A stretch of DNA of 52,308 nucleotides from positions 1 to 52,308 of the forward strand of contig CAJUNN010000016.1 of the NCBI GenBank assembly GCA_910587955.1, in the 5' to 3' direction. The notes under the pieces are model-generated. The model saw nothing but the letters and a program-made list of their open reading frames with translations, had not been told where the DNA came from and searched no databases. The translations under genes and the position numbers were made by a program. Position 1 is the first letter of the stretch. Each line of letters opens with the position of its first letter. The DNA comes from an uncultured Lachnospiraceae bacterium. GTDB lineage: Bacteria; Bacillota; Clostridia; Lachnospirales; Lachnospiraceae. Below, in pieces: positions 32,375 to 39,501 of this stretch.

Positions 32375-33896
32375 CCGGACGGTTTCCGTCTTAGGCATCC
32401 TGCTCTTTGGAATCCTGACGGGGTTGAGCCTCTTTTCCACCATCTATTATTCCACCCAGTACAACGAGCCTCCCCGTCAGATTAGCGACTTGTTTTTTGT
32501 GGTGCTGGTGGTATGTGCTACCTTTTTGTTTTTTATGTACCGGGCATCGGAGTGGATCCGCAGGCGGGAAAATCCGGAAAAGTGGATCCGCATTCTTCTT
32601 GCTTTCGTGCTTTCCTATACCCTTTGCTTCTGCGTGCTGTGGGTGATAGGGGCAGGCTGCATTCCCGTGGGGGATCAGCTTTCCGTCTGCAGGGCGGCGG
32701 AGGGCTTTCGAAACGGGGACTTTTCCATGCTGACGAAAGATTCCTATGAGAAATATCTGTTTATTCATCCCCACCAGCTGGGGCTTACGGCTCTGATAGA
32801 GCTGATCTTTGCGGTTTTCGGAAACGGGAACTTCCAAGCTTTTGAGTTTCTCAACTGTCTGGGAGCCGTTCTCTGCGTATACAGCGGATACCGGATTGTC
32901 CGCCTTATGGCGGAGGAACAGCGGGCCCGGATCTACTACCTCTTTCTGGCAGCCGGCTGCTTTCCGCTGTTTTTTTATGTGACTTATGTGTACGGGGAGA
33001 TTCCGTCTCTGGCCTATTCCCTGGCAGCGGCCTGGATGTTTTTGGAGTACCGGAAGCGGAGAAAGGTCTGGGGGCTCCTGCTCTGTGCTTTTTTTGGCTC
33101 CCTGGCCTGTCTCATACGCAGCAACAGTATGATTCTTTTGATTGCCTTTCTCTGTGTGCTTCTTGTCTCCGGCCTGGGAAAGCGCCGGTGGAGGGCCTTT
33201 GCGGCTGCGGCTTTTCTTGTCCTGGCCTTGATGGCATCCCGCTTTGCCCTGCACGGCGTGTATGAGCGGCGGGCGGGAATTACCCTGAATGAGGGTGCGC
33301 CCATGATTCTTTATGTGGCTATGGGAATGCAGGAGGGGGACGGAGCGCCCGGCTGGTCCAACGGCTACATTCTCCATGCTTACTGGGGAGCTTCCGATTT
33401 CGATGGGGAGAAGGCCTCTGCCATGGCCGTAGAAGATATAAAGACTTCCCTGGGAAAATTCCGGGCAGATCCCCTCTATGCGGGGTGGTTCTTCCGGGAA
33501 AAGTTTGTGAGCCAGTGGAACGATCCCAGCTACGAGTGTTTTACCATGACCGTCACCAACGGGTGGCCCCGCATCGGCGTGGTCAACAGCATGTACGTCG
33601 GGAAGCTGAATGCGCTTATGATCTGGTTTATGAACCAGTACCAGAGCCTGATTTTCGGGGGCGTGTTCCTGTGGCTTCTCTACGGCTTCTTCCGGGAGAA
33701 GGAATTGGAGGATCACCTTCTTCTCATTTTTATCCTGGGCGGTTTCTTCTTCCACACGGTGTGGGAGGCTAAGGGTCGCTATATCCTGCCCTATTTCGTG
33801 GCTATGCTTCCCATGGCGGCCATAGGATTGTCGGAGCTGAGCGCCCGGGCAGCGGCTTTGCTTAGGAAATACCGGGGGCCGGAGGGGATACGCTAA
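32352..33896 (+). CDS. GT-C-like integral membrane protein, second of a tandem pair
   Basis: A 514-residue paralogue of the preceding protein with the same helix pattern and shared blocks: CIPVGDQLSVCRAAEGF in the first outer loop, FIHPHQLGL, IRSNSMILL, YVAMGMQEGD with WSNGY, FVSQWNDPS and FHTVWEAKGRYILPYFVAMLP (the last with FHTIWEAKSRY in the first copy). The two clearly derive from a gene duplication and may form a heterodimer or act on two acceptors. ATG 32352 has GGAGG 8 nt upstream and overlaps the first gene by 23 bp. Confidence 0.76.
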   Translation: MKLLKLADRTVSVLGILLFGILTGLSLFSTIYYSTQYNEPPRQISDLFFVVLVVCATFLFFMYRASEWIRRRENPEKWIRILLAFVLSYTLCFCVLWVIGAGCIPVGDQLSVCRAAEGFRNGDFSMLTKDSYEKYLFIHPHQLGLTALIELIFAVFGNGNFQAFEFLNCLGAVLCVYSGYRIVRLMAEEQRARIYYLFLAAGCFPLFFYVTYVYGEIPSLAYSLAAAWMFLEYRKRRKVWGLLLCAFFGSLACLIRSNSMILLIAFLCVLLVSGLGKRRWRAFAAAAFLVLALMASRFALHGVYERRAGITLNEGAPMILYVAMGMQEGDGAPGWSNGYILHAYWGASDFDGEKASAMAVEDIKTSLGKFRADPLYAGWFFREKFVSQWNDPSYECFTMTVTNGWPRIGVVNSMYVGKLNALMIWFMNQYQSLIFGGVFLWLLYGFFREKELEDHLLLIFILGGFFFHTVWEAKGRYILPYFVAMLPMAAIGLSELSARAAALLRKYRGPEGIR

Positions 33897-33931
33897 CGGA
33901 AGGCCTGTTAAGGTATACAAGACCGGACGCA

Positions 33932-34107
33932 GGCGGAACAGAAAAAGGCCCGCAGCAAACGGGGTAGAGACTCCGGCGAGCTAGCTCTTAAGACGCACTA
34001 AGCTCATCAGCAGTGGCTTCTTCGCCAAGTGCTTTCTAAAGAGCGGATCTTGCCTGCGTCTCTGACAACCCCTGAATTGTTTGCTGCGGGCCTTTTTCTG
34101 TTCTGCC
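33932..34107 (+). terminator. Long hairpin with terminator-like arms and structured 118-nt loop
   Basis: Arms 33932-33960 and 34079-34107 are complementary at 28 of 29 positions and contain GGCCCGCAGCAAAC with an A-run on the left and a T-run (GGGCCTTTTT) on the right, as in a bidirectional terminator. The 118-nt loop has its own pairing: GGGG.AGAGAC with GTCTCT...CCCC, GCTCTT with AAGAGC, GCACT with AGTGC. Partial pairing continues outward (CCGGA.GCAG with CTGC.GTCGG). Confidence 0.75.
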
Positions 34108-34147
34108 TGCTGTCGGCTGTTGTATTCCAGCGCTTTATAACTGTCAA

Positions 34148-34204
34148 CCGGAAGGAAGGATCTCCCCTGCCAAACAATTTGGAGGGGGAGATCCTTCCTT
34201 CCGG
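34148..34204. repeat. 57-nt near-perfect palindrome
   Basis: Arms of 20 nt, 34148-34167 and 34185-34204, are perfectly complementary (from CCGGAAGGAAGG outward to TCTCCCC inward). The 17-nt loop folds further: CCAAA/TTTGG around CAA. There is no T-run on either side, so it is not a classic terminator. It may be a mobile palindromic repeat or an RNase III site. Confidence 0.8.
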
Positions 34205-34274
34205 CGTCGGATTATAATACCATAACACACAGTCCCAAGGACTTGTCACACGGAATGCCCGCAGGGGATACTTT

Positions 34275-34303
34275 TTGAAACATGAACGCTTGGGAAGTAT
34301 AGC
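34275..34303 (+). promoter_or_regulatory. Probable promoter of the DUF1540 gene
   Basis: TTGAAA (34275-34280), 17 nt, TATAGC (34298-34303), about 47 nt before the predicted leader hairpin-free region and ATG at 34357. Confidence 0.5.
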
Positions 34304-34356
34304 ATTGAAAAAATTACACATACTACCTCTAAACATATTTTTGGAGGTAGAAGAAC

Positions 34357-34677
34357 ATGACAAGATTAGACTGTACGGTGACCGGCTGTCTGTATAACAA
34401 GGAGAAATGCTGCTGCAAGGATAACATTCAGGTGGAGGGCGATCGGGCCAGACATTCCAGGGATACCTGCTGTGTCAGCTTCCGGGAGCGTGACCGGGAC
34501 GGGGTGGGAAATTCTGTAGATTATCCCACCAAAGACACGGATGTATCCTGCAAAGCGGTGGAGTGTACCTTCAATGAAGGCTGCCACTGTCAGGCGAAGC
34601 ACATCGGCATCTCCGGCGGCAATGCCTGTGAGTGCAGAGAGACAGAGTGCGCCACATTCCGTTGTAAATGTGAATAA
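34357..34677 (+). CDS. DUF1540 cysteine-rich protein, two repeats
   Basis: A 106-residue protein made of two DUF1540 units (about 3-41 and 64-104), each with the pattern C-x4-C-x-(Y/F)N-x2-x-C-x-C ... C-x3-C-xxF, for example DCTVTGCLYN and SCKAVECTFN. About fourteen cysteines suggest metal binding or disulphides. DUF1540 proteins are common in Clostridia, often with sporulation-linked expression; the function is unknown. ATG 34357 has GGAGG 9 nt upstream. It stands alone, ended by a shared terminator with the convergent GntR gene. Confidence 0.9.
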   Translation: MTRLDCTVTGCLYNKEKCCCKDNIQVEGDRARHSRDTCCVSFRERDRDGVGNSVDYPTKDTDVSCKAVECTFNEGCHCQAKHIGISGGNACECRETECATFRCKCE

Positions 34678-34710
34678 CCTCAGAGGTGAAAGAGGCGGAT
34701 TAAAACAAAA

Positions 34711-34756
34711 GAATCTGTTTCCGGCCGGGATCAGCGGCCGGAGGCAGATTCTTTTT
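34711..34756. terminator. Bidirectional terminator overlapping the gntR stop codon
   Basis: GAATCTG..TCCGGCCG (34711-34727) pairs with CGGCCGGA..CAGATTC (34735-34751), 7-nt loop, followed by TTTTT on the plus strand and TTTTG TTTT on the minus strand. The stop codon of the GntR gene lies in the loop, so the last codons of that gene form half of the stem. Confidence 0.9.
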
Positions 34757-35486
34757 CAAATAAAATTTCAATTTTAAACCGGTCAAAGGGAATGTAATGC
34801 TTGCTCTGCATCACAATCCTGCGGTTCTTGTCGTAGATATTTTCCAAAACCAGCAAAAAAGAGTCCCGGTCTGAAAGGGTGTAGGTAGTAGAAGAGAAAT
34901 TTCCTGCCGTAGAATGGGAGCAGGTGCGCTTTAAAGATCCCATGAGCTGGTAACAGGTTTTCTCCAAAAATTCCAGTAATTCATCCGGGGTGTTCAGGTC
35001 AATCTTCTGTGCGCCGATCTGTTCGATGGGGAGGATGCTTAATGAATACGCCACAGGAACGGAGCCGCGCTTGTACCAGCGGTCAGCGATCACAACGGCC
35101 GGGGTATAGAGGCCGAAAGAACCGGTGATGGCCTTGGTAGGCGGTTCCATGCGGAAAGACAGCTCCGTGGTATCCGGCACTTCCGTGCAGTAGGCATAGA
35201 CCGGATGAAGAGGAGGACCAGGTTTGGCATCCGTTTCCCCCATGTCCGGGGCCAGCACAAAATGTCCCACTCCCGGCACATTCCGCAGAAAACCGTCATC
35301 CCGCAGAAGGGACAGGGCCTTTCGCAGAGTCATACGGCTTACCTGGGTCTGTTCTGCCAGGTCCGCTTCCGAGGGAAGCTGGCTGCCGGGGGGAAAAGTT
35401 CCGCTCTGAATCAGTTCGTAGAGCTGGTCATATACCTTCAGATGCTTCAGCTTTTGGGTTCTGGATTTGGGGAAATCGGCGGGCAT
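34731..35486 (-). CDS. GntR/HutC-family transcriptional regulator
   Basis: A 251-residue repressor-type regulator. The winged helix-turn-helix occupies about residues 15-80 (VYDQLYELIQSGTFPPGSQL, PSEADLAEQTQVSRMTLRKA) and the UTRA effector domain about 100-245. HutC-type regulators sense small metabolites such as sugar phosphates or nucleosides. The divergent neighbour is uridine phosphorylase, preceded by two copies of a TATACATGTA-type palindrome, so it very likely controls nucleoside use. ATG 35486 has AGGAGG 5 nt upstream. The stop is inside a terminator hairpin. Confidence 0.9.
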   Translation of the reverse strand: MPADFPKSRTQKLKHLKVYDQLYELIQSGTFPPGSQLPSEADLAEQTQVSRMTLRKALSLLRDDGFLRNVPGVGHFVLAPDMGETDAKPGPPLHPVYAYCTEVPDTTELSFRMEPPTKAITGSFGLYTPAVVIADRWYKRGSVPVAYSLSILPIEQIGAQKIDLNTPDELLEFLEKTCYQLMGSLKRTCSHSTAGNFSSTTYTLSDRDSFLLVLENIYDKNRRIVMQSKHYIPFDRFKIEILFEKESASGR

Positions 35487-35514
35487 GGGATCCTCCTACT
35501 AGGTTCGTAGTTTC

Positions 35515-35543
35515 ATCTTACGGCGGAGAGGAGGAAATGTCAA
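35515..35543 (-). promoter_or_regulatory. Promoter of the GntR gene
   Basis: Minus-strand TTGACA (35543-35538), 17 nt, TAAGAT (35520-35515); ribosome site and ATG follow 25-30 nt later. Confidence 0.78.
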
Positions 35544-35607
35544 GGCAGGCATCGCCGTCTATACACTTTACACAACAACTGGTCTTCATCTTTGTGCAAA
35601 ATGCGGA

Positions 35608-35656
35608 TTGAAATATACATGTATAAGAATGTAACATAATAAAATATACATGTACA
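35608..35656 (+). promoter_or_regulatory. udp promoter with two GntR-type operators
   Basis: TTGAAA (35608-35613) with TAACAT (35632-35637) after 18 nt, or the CATAAT at 35635. Palindromes TATACATGTATA (35614-35625) and TATACATGTACA (35645-35656) are 31 bp centre to centre, about three helix turns. The first lies in the promoter spacer, the second just after the -10 region. Confidence 0.75.
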
Positions 35657-35674
35657 AAAAAGGAGGATTACAAC

Positions 35675-36460
35675 ATGCAAAACTACTCAGGAGACGAAAA
35701 CCTGCAGTATCACCTGCAAATCCGCAAAGGCGACGTGGGACGCTACGTCATTCTTCCCGGCGATCCCAAGCGGTGTGAGAAGATTGCCGCCCACTTTGAA
35801 AATGCCCGGTTTATTGCCGACAACCGGGAGTACATCACCTACACAGGCTTCCTGGATGGTGAAAAAGTAAGCGTTACCTCCACCGGCATCGGAGGACCTT
35901 CCGCCACCATTGCCCTGGAAGAGCTGGTCCTGTCCGGCGCAGATACCTTTGTCCGGGTGGGAACCTGCGGGGGCATTGATCTGGATGTGAAAGGAGGAGA
36001 TATGGTGGTGGCCACCGGGGCGGTCCGCATGGAAGGAACCAGCCGGGAGTATGCTCCCATTGAGTATCCGGCCGTGGCAGACTTCGAAGTGGCCAGCGCG
36101 CTGGTAGAAGCGGGAAAGACTTTGGGCTATCCCTGCCATACGGGCGTGGTCCAGTGCAAAGATGCCTTTTACGGCCAGCATGAGCCGGAGCGGATGCCCG
36201 TAAGCTATGAGCTTTTAAACAAGTGGGAAGCCTGGAAGCGTATGGGATGCAAAGCCTCCGAGATGGAGTCGGCAGCCCTGTTCATTGCGGCCGGACATCT
36301 GCGGGTCCGCTGCGGATCCGTCTTTCTGGTGATAGGAAACCAGGAGCGGCAGGCCCTGGGGATGGAAAATCCCATTGTCCACGATACGGAAGGGGCGATC
36401 CGTATGGCAGTAGAAGCCATCCGGGGGCTGATCCGCGCGGACCGGGAAAAGAAGAAATAA
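35675..36460 (+). CDS. udp: Uridine phosphorylase
   Basis: A 261-residue PNP/UDP-family nucleoside phosphorylase that splits uridine with phosphate into uracil and ribose-1-phosphate. Family features: VILPGDPKRCEKIA (phosphate-binding Gly-Asp-Pro and Arg), STGIGGPSATIALEEL, RVGTCGGI (phosphate-binding Arg), DAFYGQHEPERM, and SEMESAALFIAA with the nucleoside-binding Met-Glu. The Gln-x-Arg type uracil-recognition region around CKDAFYGQ favours uridine phosphorylase over purine phosphorylase. ATG 35675 has AAGGAGG 8 nt upstream. It is divergent from GntR and precedes a nucleoside transporter. Confidence 0.87.
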   Translation: MQNYSGDENLQYHLQIRKGDVGRYVILPGDPKRCEKIAAHFENARFIADNREYITYTGFLDGEKVSVTSTGIGGPSATIALEELVLSGADTFVRVGTCGGIDLDVKGGDMVVATGAVRMEGTSREYAPIEYPAVADFEVASALVEAGKTLGYPCHTGVVQCKDAFYGQHEPERMPVSYELLNKWEAWKRMGCKASEMESAALFIAAGHLRVRCGSVFLVIGNQERQALGMENPIVHDTEGAIRMAVEAIRGLIRADREKKK

Positions 36461-36462
36461 GG

Positions 36463-36490
36463 AACGGAATCAGGGAAAATCCCCGTTTTG
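36463..36490 (+). terminator. Weak hairpin after udp
   Basis: AACG...GGGA AAA TCCC.CGTTTT gives a short interrupted stem with a brief T-run. It may partly separate udp from the transporter operon. Confidence 0.35.
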
Positions 36491-36589
36491 ACAGCGTTTG
36501 CCGGAAAGCTCCTATAAAATCGTGGTCAATATGCACAAAAAGAAAAATATCGATAAGATATTATTATCAATCCGATTAAAAATATGTAT

Positions 36590-36618
36590 TTTACAATATC
36601 AATTTGGGATGCTATGAT
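36590..36618 (+). promoter_or_regulatory. Promoter of the nucleoside transporter operon
   Basis: TTTACA (36590-36595), 17 nt, TATGAT (36613-36618) with TGC before it (extended -10). An upstream inverted repeat GATAA/TTATC lies at about 36553-36569. Confidence 0.7.
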
Positions 36619-36678
36619 GGCCTTAACAAACAACAGCAGCATGGATGACATGCAGGAAGCACAAAACGGGAGGTAAAA

Positions 36679-37836
36679 ATGAAGAAGAAAGCATTATTGT
36701 TATTGATGGCATTGTCTATGGCGTTTTCCCTGGCCGCATGCGGGAAGAAGGAGACTCCGGAAGCGCCGGAGGCGGGGCCGGAGACAAATACAGAGACAGA
36801 GGCAGGGGAAGAGAACGAACCCGCAGAAGAAGCGGGAGAGAAGGTTGAAATCGGCAAAATCGTAACGGTTCTTCCCAATGTCCGGGGAGACGGCGGAACC
36901 CACGACCTGGCATGCCGTGCTTCGGAGAGCATTGCAGAGAGCATCGGGGCGGAGCTGGATATTGTGGAGCTGGGAACGGCGGTGACAGATTCCGCCAAGT
37001 GGGAAGCAGCCATGTGCGATTTGTGCGAGGCCGGATACGATCTGATTATTACCGGAGGCTCTTTGATGAAGGATACCATTCAGACCGTAGCGCCCATGTA
37101 TCCCGAGATGCCTTTTATCTGCTACGACGTTTCCCTGGATTTCGATACAGCAGACATGGCAAATGTGTATTCCATGGACTTCTACCAGAATGAGGCGGCT
37201 TATATGGCAGGCGTGATTGCGGCAAATATGACCGAGAGCAACTACATCGGCTTTGTAGGAGCGACCAAGATCCCGGTTATCTACGACTTTATGGTAGGCT
37301 TTATCGCAGGAGCCCAGGAAGTGAATCCGGACATTAAGGTAGCGGTAGCATTCACCAATGACTTTAATGATGCAACCCTGGCCAAAGAGCTGGCCCTGGC
37401 TCAGATAACAGACGGAGCGGACGTGCTGTATCCGGCCTGCGGAAATGCAGCGGCAGGCGTGTATGAGGCAGCTAGGGACAAGGATGTATACGCCATTGGA
37501 AACGATCAGGATGTAGCCGCCAAATACGCACAGAGCGACGAGACCATCCAGAAAATTATTCTGGCGTCCGTCATGAAGAAAGTTGACAACGCTGTCGCAT
37601 CCGCTTATGAGCGGTATGTAGCAGGCGAGCTTCCTTTCGGAAGCCAGGAGACCGTAGGTGTGGCCATCGACGGTGCCGGTGTGGTAAAGAATGAGTACTA
37701 TGAAGAACTGCCGGATGAGGTAAAAGACATGGTGGCAGAGTATGAGCAGAAGATTACGGACGGAACGGTAAAGGTTCCCACAGCTCTGGGAATGTCTCCG
37801 GAAGAAATCGACGAGATTATCAATTCTGCACAGTAA
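36679..37836 (+). CDS. BMP-family nucleoside-binding lipoprotein
   Basis: A 385-residue ABC-transporter substrate-binding protein. The signal peptide ends in the lipobox LAAC with Cys21 as the lipidated residue, followed by an acidic linker rich in Glu (about 23-55). The mature domain is of the BMP/Med type (PnrA-like purine nucleoside binders), with the fold's FVGATKIPVIYDFMVGFIAG block. Followed by an ATPase and two permeases in the order of B. subtilis nupNOPQ, which imports guanosine. ATG 36679 has GGGAGG 6 nt upstream. A terminator-like hairpin after the gene probably gives an excess of binding protein over the transporter. Confidence 0.92.
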   Translation: MKKKALLLLMALSMAFSLAACGKKETPEAPEAGPETNTETEAGEENEPAEEAGEKVEIGKIVTVLPNVRGDGGTHDLACRASESIAESIGAELDIVELGTAVTDSAKWEAAMCDLCEAGYDLIITGGSLMKDTIQTVAPMYPEMPFICYDVSLDFDTADMANVYSMDFYQNEAAYMAGVIAANMTESNYIGFVGATKIPVIYDFMVGFIAGAQEVNPDIKVAVAFTNDFNDATLAKELALAQITDGADVLYPACGNAAAGVYEAARDKDVYAIGNDQDVAAKYAQSDETIQKIILASVMKKVDNAVASAYERYVAGELPFGSQETVGVAIDGAGVVKNEYYEELPDEVKDMVAEYEQKITDGTVKVPTALGMSPEEIDEIINSAQ

Positions 37837-37849
37837 GAGGGATAAAGAT

Positions 37850-37891
37850 AGGGGAAGGCATGGTCCAGAGGAAGCCTGCCTTCCCCTTTTT
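37850..37891 (+). terminator. Intercistronic terminator/attenuator after the binding protein
   Basis: AGGGGAAGGCA (37850-37860) pairs perfectly with TGCCTTCCCCT (37877-37887), 16-nt loop, followed by TTTTTGATTCTTTT. It lies within the operon, so partial read-through is expected. Confidence 0.8.
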
Positions 37892-37935
37892 GATTCTTTT
37901 GGAGACAAAAACGGAACAAAAGAGGTGAGATACAG

Positions 37936-39501
37936 ATGGCGGCAGGACAGACTGCGATTGAAATGAAAGGGATTACGAAGATTTATCCCAACGGAGTGGT
38001 GGCGAACAAAGACGTGGATTTCAGCGTAAACTACGGAGAGATTCACGCGGTGATGGGAGAGAATGGAGCCGGGAAATCCACTCTGATGAAGATGTTGTTT
38101 GGTCTGGAAAAAATTGACAGAGGGCAAATCCTTTTTGAGGGAAAGCCCGTTCACATCAACAGCCCGGCGGAGGCCATTGCCCTGAAAATCGGCATGGTGC
38201 ACCAGGAATTTATGCTGGTTCCTTCTCTGACCGTGGCGGAGAATATGATGCTCAAGGAGGAGCCCTTAAAGGGAATTTTTATTGACCGGGCCAAGGCTGT
38301 GGAGGAGACCCGGAAGATTTCGGAGAAATACCATCTTCCCATAGAGCCGGACCGGAAGATCAGCGATCTTCCCGTAGGTATGAAGCAGCGGGTAGAGATT
38401 CTAAAGGCCCTGTACCGGGGGGCGAAGATTCTGATACTGGACGAGCCCACGGCGGTATTGACGCCCCAGGAGACAGAAGAATTGTTCCGGCAGCTCCTTC
38501 TTCTAAAGGAGAGCGGGCACACGGTAATCTTTATCTCCCACAAGATCCGGGAGATCAAGCAGATCTGCGACCGGATTACCATTATGAAAAACGGTTTGTC
38601 CATGGGTGTTTATGATGTGAAGGATATCTCTGAGGCCGATATTTCCAGGCTCATGATCGGCCGGGAGATCAAGATGAATCTGGATAAGAAACCGGCCAGT
38701 CCCAAGGAATGCGTGCTGAAAGTAGAGCATCTTCACTACGGGTACGGGGAAGGGAAATTAAAGCTCAACGATGTGAGCTTCACGGTGCGCAGCGGAGAGA
38801 TTCTGGGCATTGCCGGCGTAGAGGGCAACGGCCAGAGGGAGCTTCTGGAACTGATTGTGGGACTGCGGAAGATTCAGAGGGGAAGCATCCACATCCGGGA
38901 AAAAGACGTTTCCAAGCTTACCATCCGCAAGATCCGGGATGAGGCGCTCACCGCCTATATTCCCCAGGACCGTCTGGCGGCAGGGGTGGCGGCGGATGCT
39001 ACCATCAAAGAAAACCTTCTCTCCAACCGGCTCTCGGAGGCAGCCTTCTCGAAACACGGCGTGATCAAAGAGAAGGAACTGGTGAGAAAAGCAGAGGAAC
39101 TAATTGAAGAATTCGCCGTCAAGTGCGACAGCGAGAAGCAGAGCGTGTCCATGCTGTCCGGCGGAAATATCCAGAAAGTGGTGGTGGCGCGGGAGCTTTC
39201 TATGCCAAGGGATTTGATTATCATCGATCAGCCCTCCCGGGGAATTGATATCGGATCCACCAAGTTTATTCATGAGAAGATTTTTGAACTGCGGGATGCG
39301 GATACGGCGATTCTGGTAAACTCTGCGGATCTGGCAGAGATTATGGAGCTGAGCGATTCACTGATTGTCCTGTACGAGGGCGAGATTGCGGCCTATTTTA
39401 AAGATTTAAACGGAGTTACAGAAGAAGAGCTGGGCGAGTATATGTTAGGCATCAAAAAGCAGCCCCAGGAAACCATTCGGGAGGTCTATTATGAGCAATA
39501 A
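37936..39501 (+). CDS. ABC transporter ATPase with two nucleotide-binding domains
   Basis: A 521-residue tandem ATPase that energises the nucleoside importer. The first domain (about 8-245) has Walker A GENGAGKSTLMKM near residue 43 and DEPTAVL; its signature is the divergent DLPVGMKQ. The second domain (about 260-515) has a degenerate Walker A (GVEGNGQREL), a good LSGGNIQK signature and DQPSRGID. This asymmetry is typical of sugar and nucleoside importers of the RbsA/YufO type. Start ATG 37936 has GAGGTGAG 6-7 nt upstream. It overlaps the next permease gene by 11 bp. Confidence 0.95.
   Translation: MAAGQTAIEMKGITKIYPNGVVANKDVDFSVNYGEIHAVMGENGAGKSTLMKMLFGLEKIDRGQILFEGKPVHINSPAEAIALKIGMVHQEFMLVPSLTVAENMMLKEEPLKGIFIDRAKAVEETRKISEKYHLPIEPDRKISDLPVGMKQRVEILKALYRGAKILILDEPTAVLTPQETEELFRQLLLLKESGHTVIFISHKIREIKQICDRITIMKNGLSMGVYDVKDISEADISRLMIGREIKMNLDKKPASPKECVLKVEHLHYGYGEGKLKLNDVSFTVRSGEILGIAGVEGNGQRELLELIVGLRKIQRGSIHIREKDVSKLTIRKIRDEALTAYIPQDRLAAGVAADATIKENLLSNRLSEAAFSKHGVIKEKELVRKAEELIEEFAVKCDSEKQSVSMLSGGNIQKVVVARELSMPRDLIIIDQPSRGIDIGSTKFIHEKIFELRDADTAILVNSADLAEIMELSDSLIVLYEGEIAAYFKDLNGVTEEELGEYMLGIKKQPQETIREVYYEQ

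Larger units (their letters stand above)
33897..34356. other. Gene-free 460-bp stretch with two large hairpins and a promoter
   Basis: No gene with a ribosome site is present. The stretch holds the long nested hairpin at 33932-34107, the near-perfect hairpin at 34148-34204, and a likely promoter at 34275-34303 for the DUF1540 gene. A 62-codon open frame at 34029 crosses both hairpins and has no support. Confidence 0.7.

Noticed and set aside
34029..34217. 62-codon open frame in the gene-free stretch
   Set aside because: It runs through two large hairpins, has no ribosome binding site and no family resemblance.
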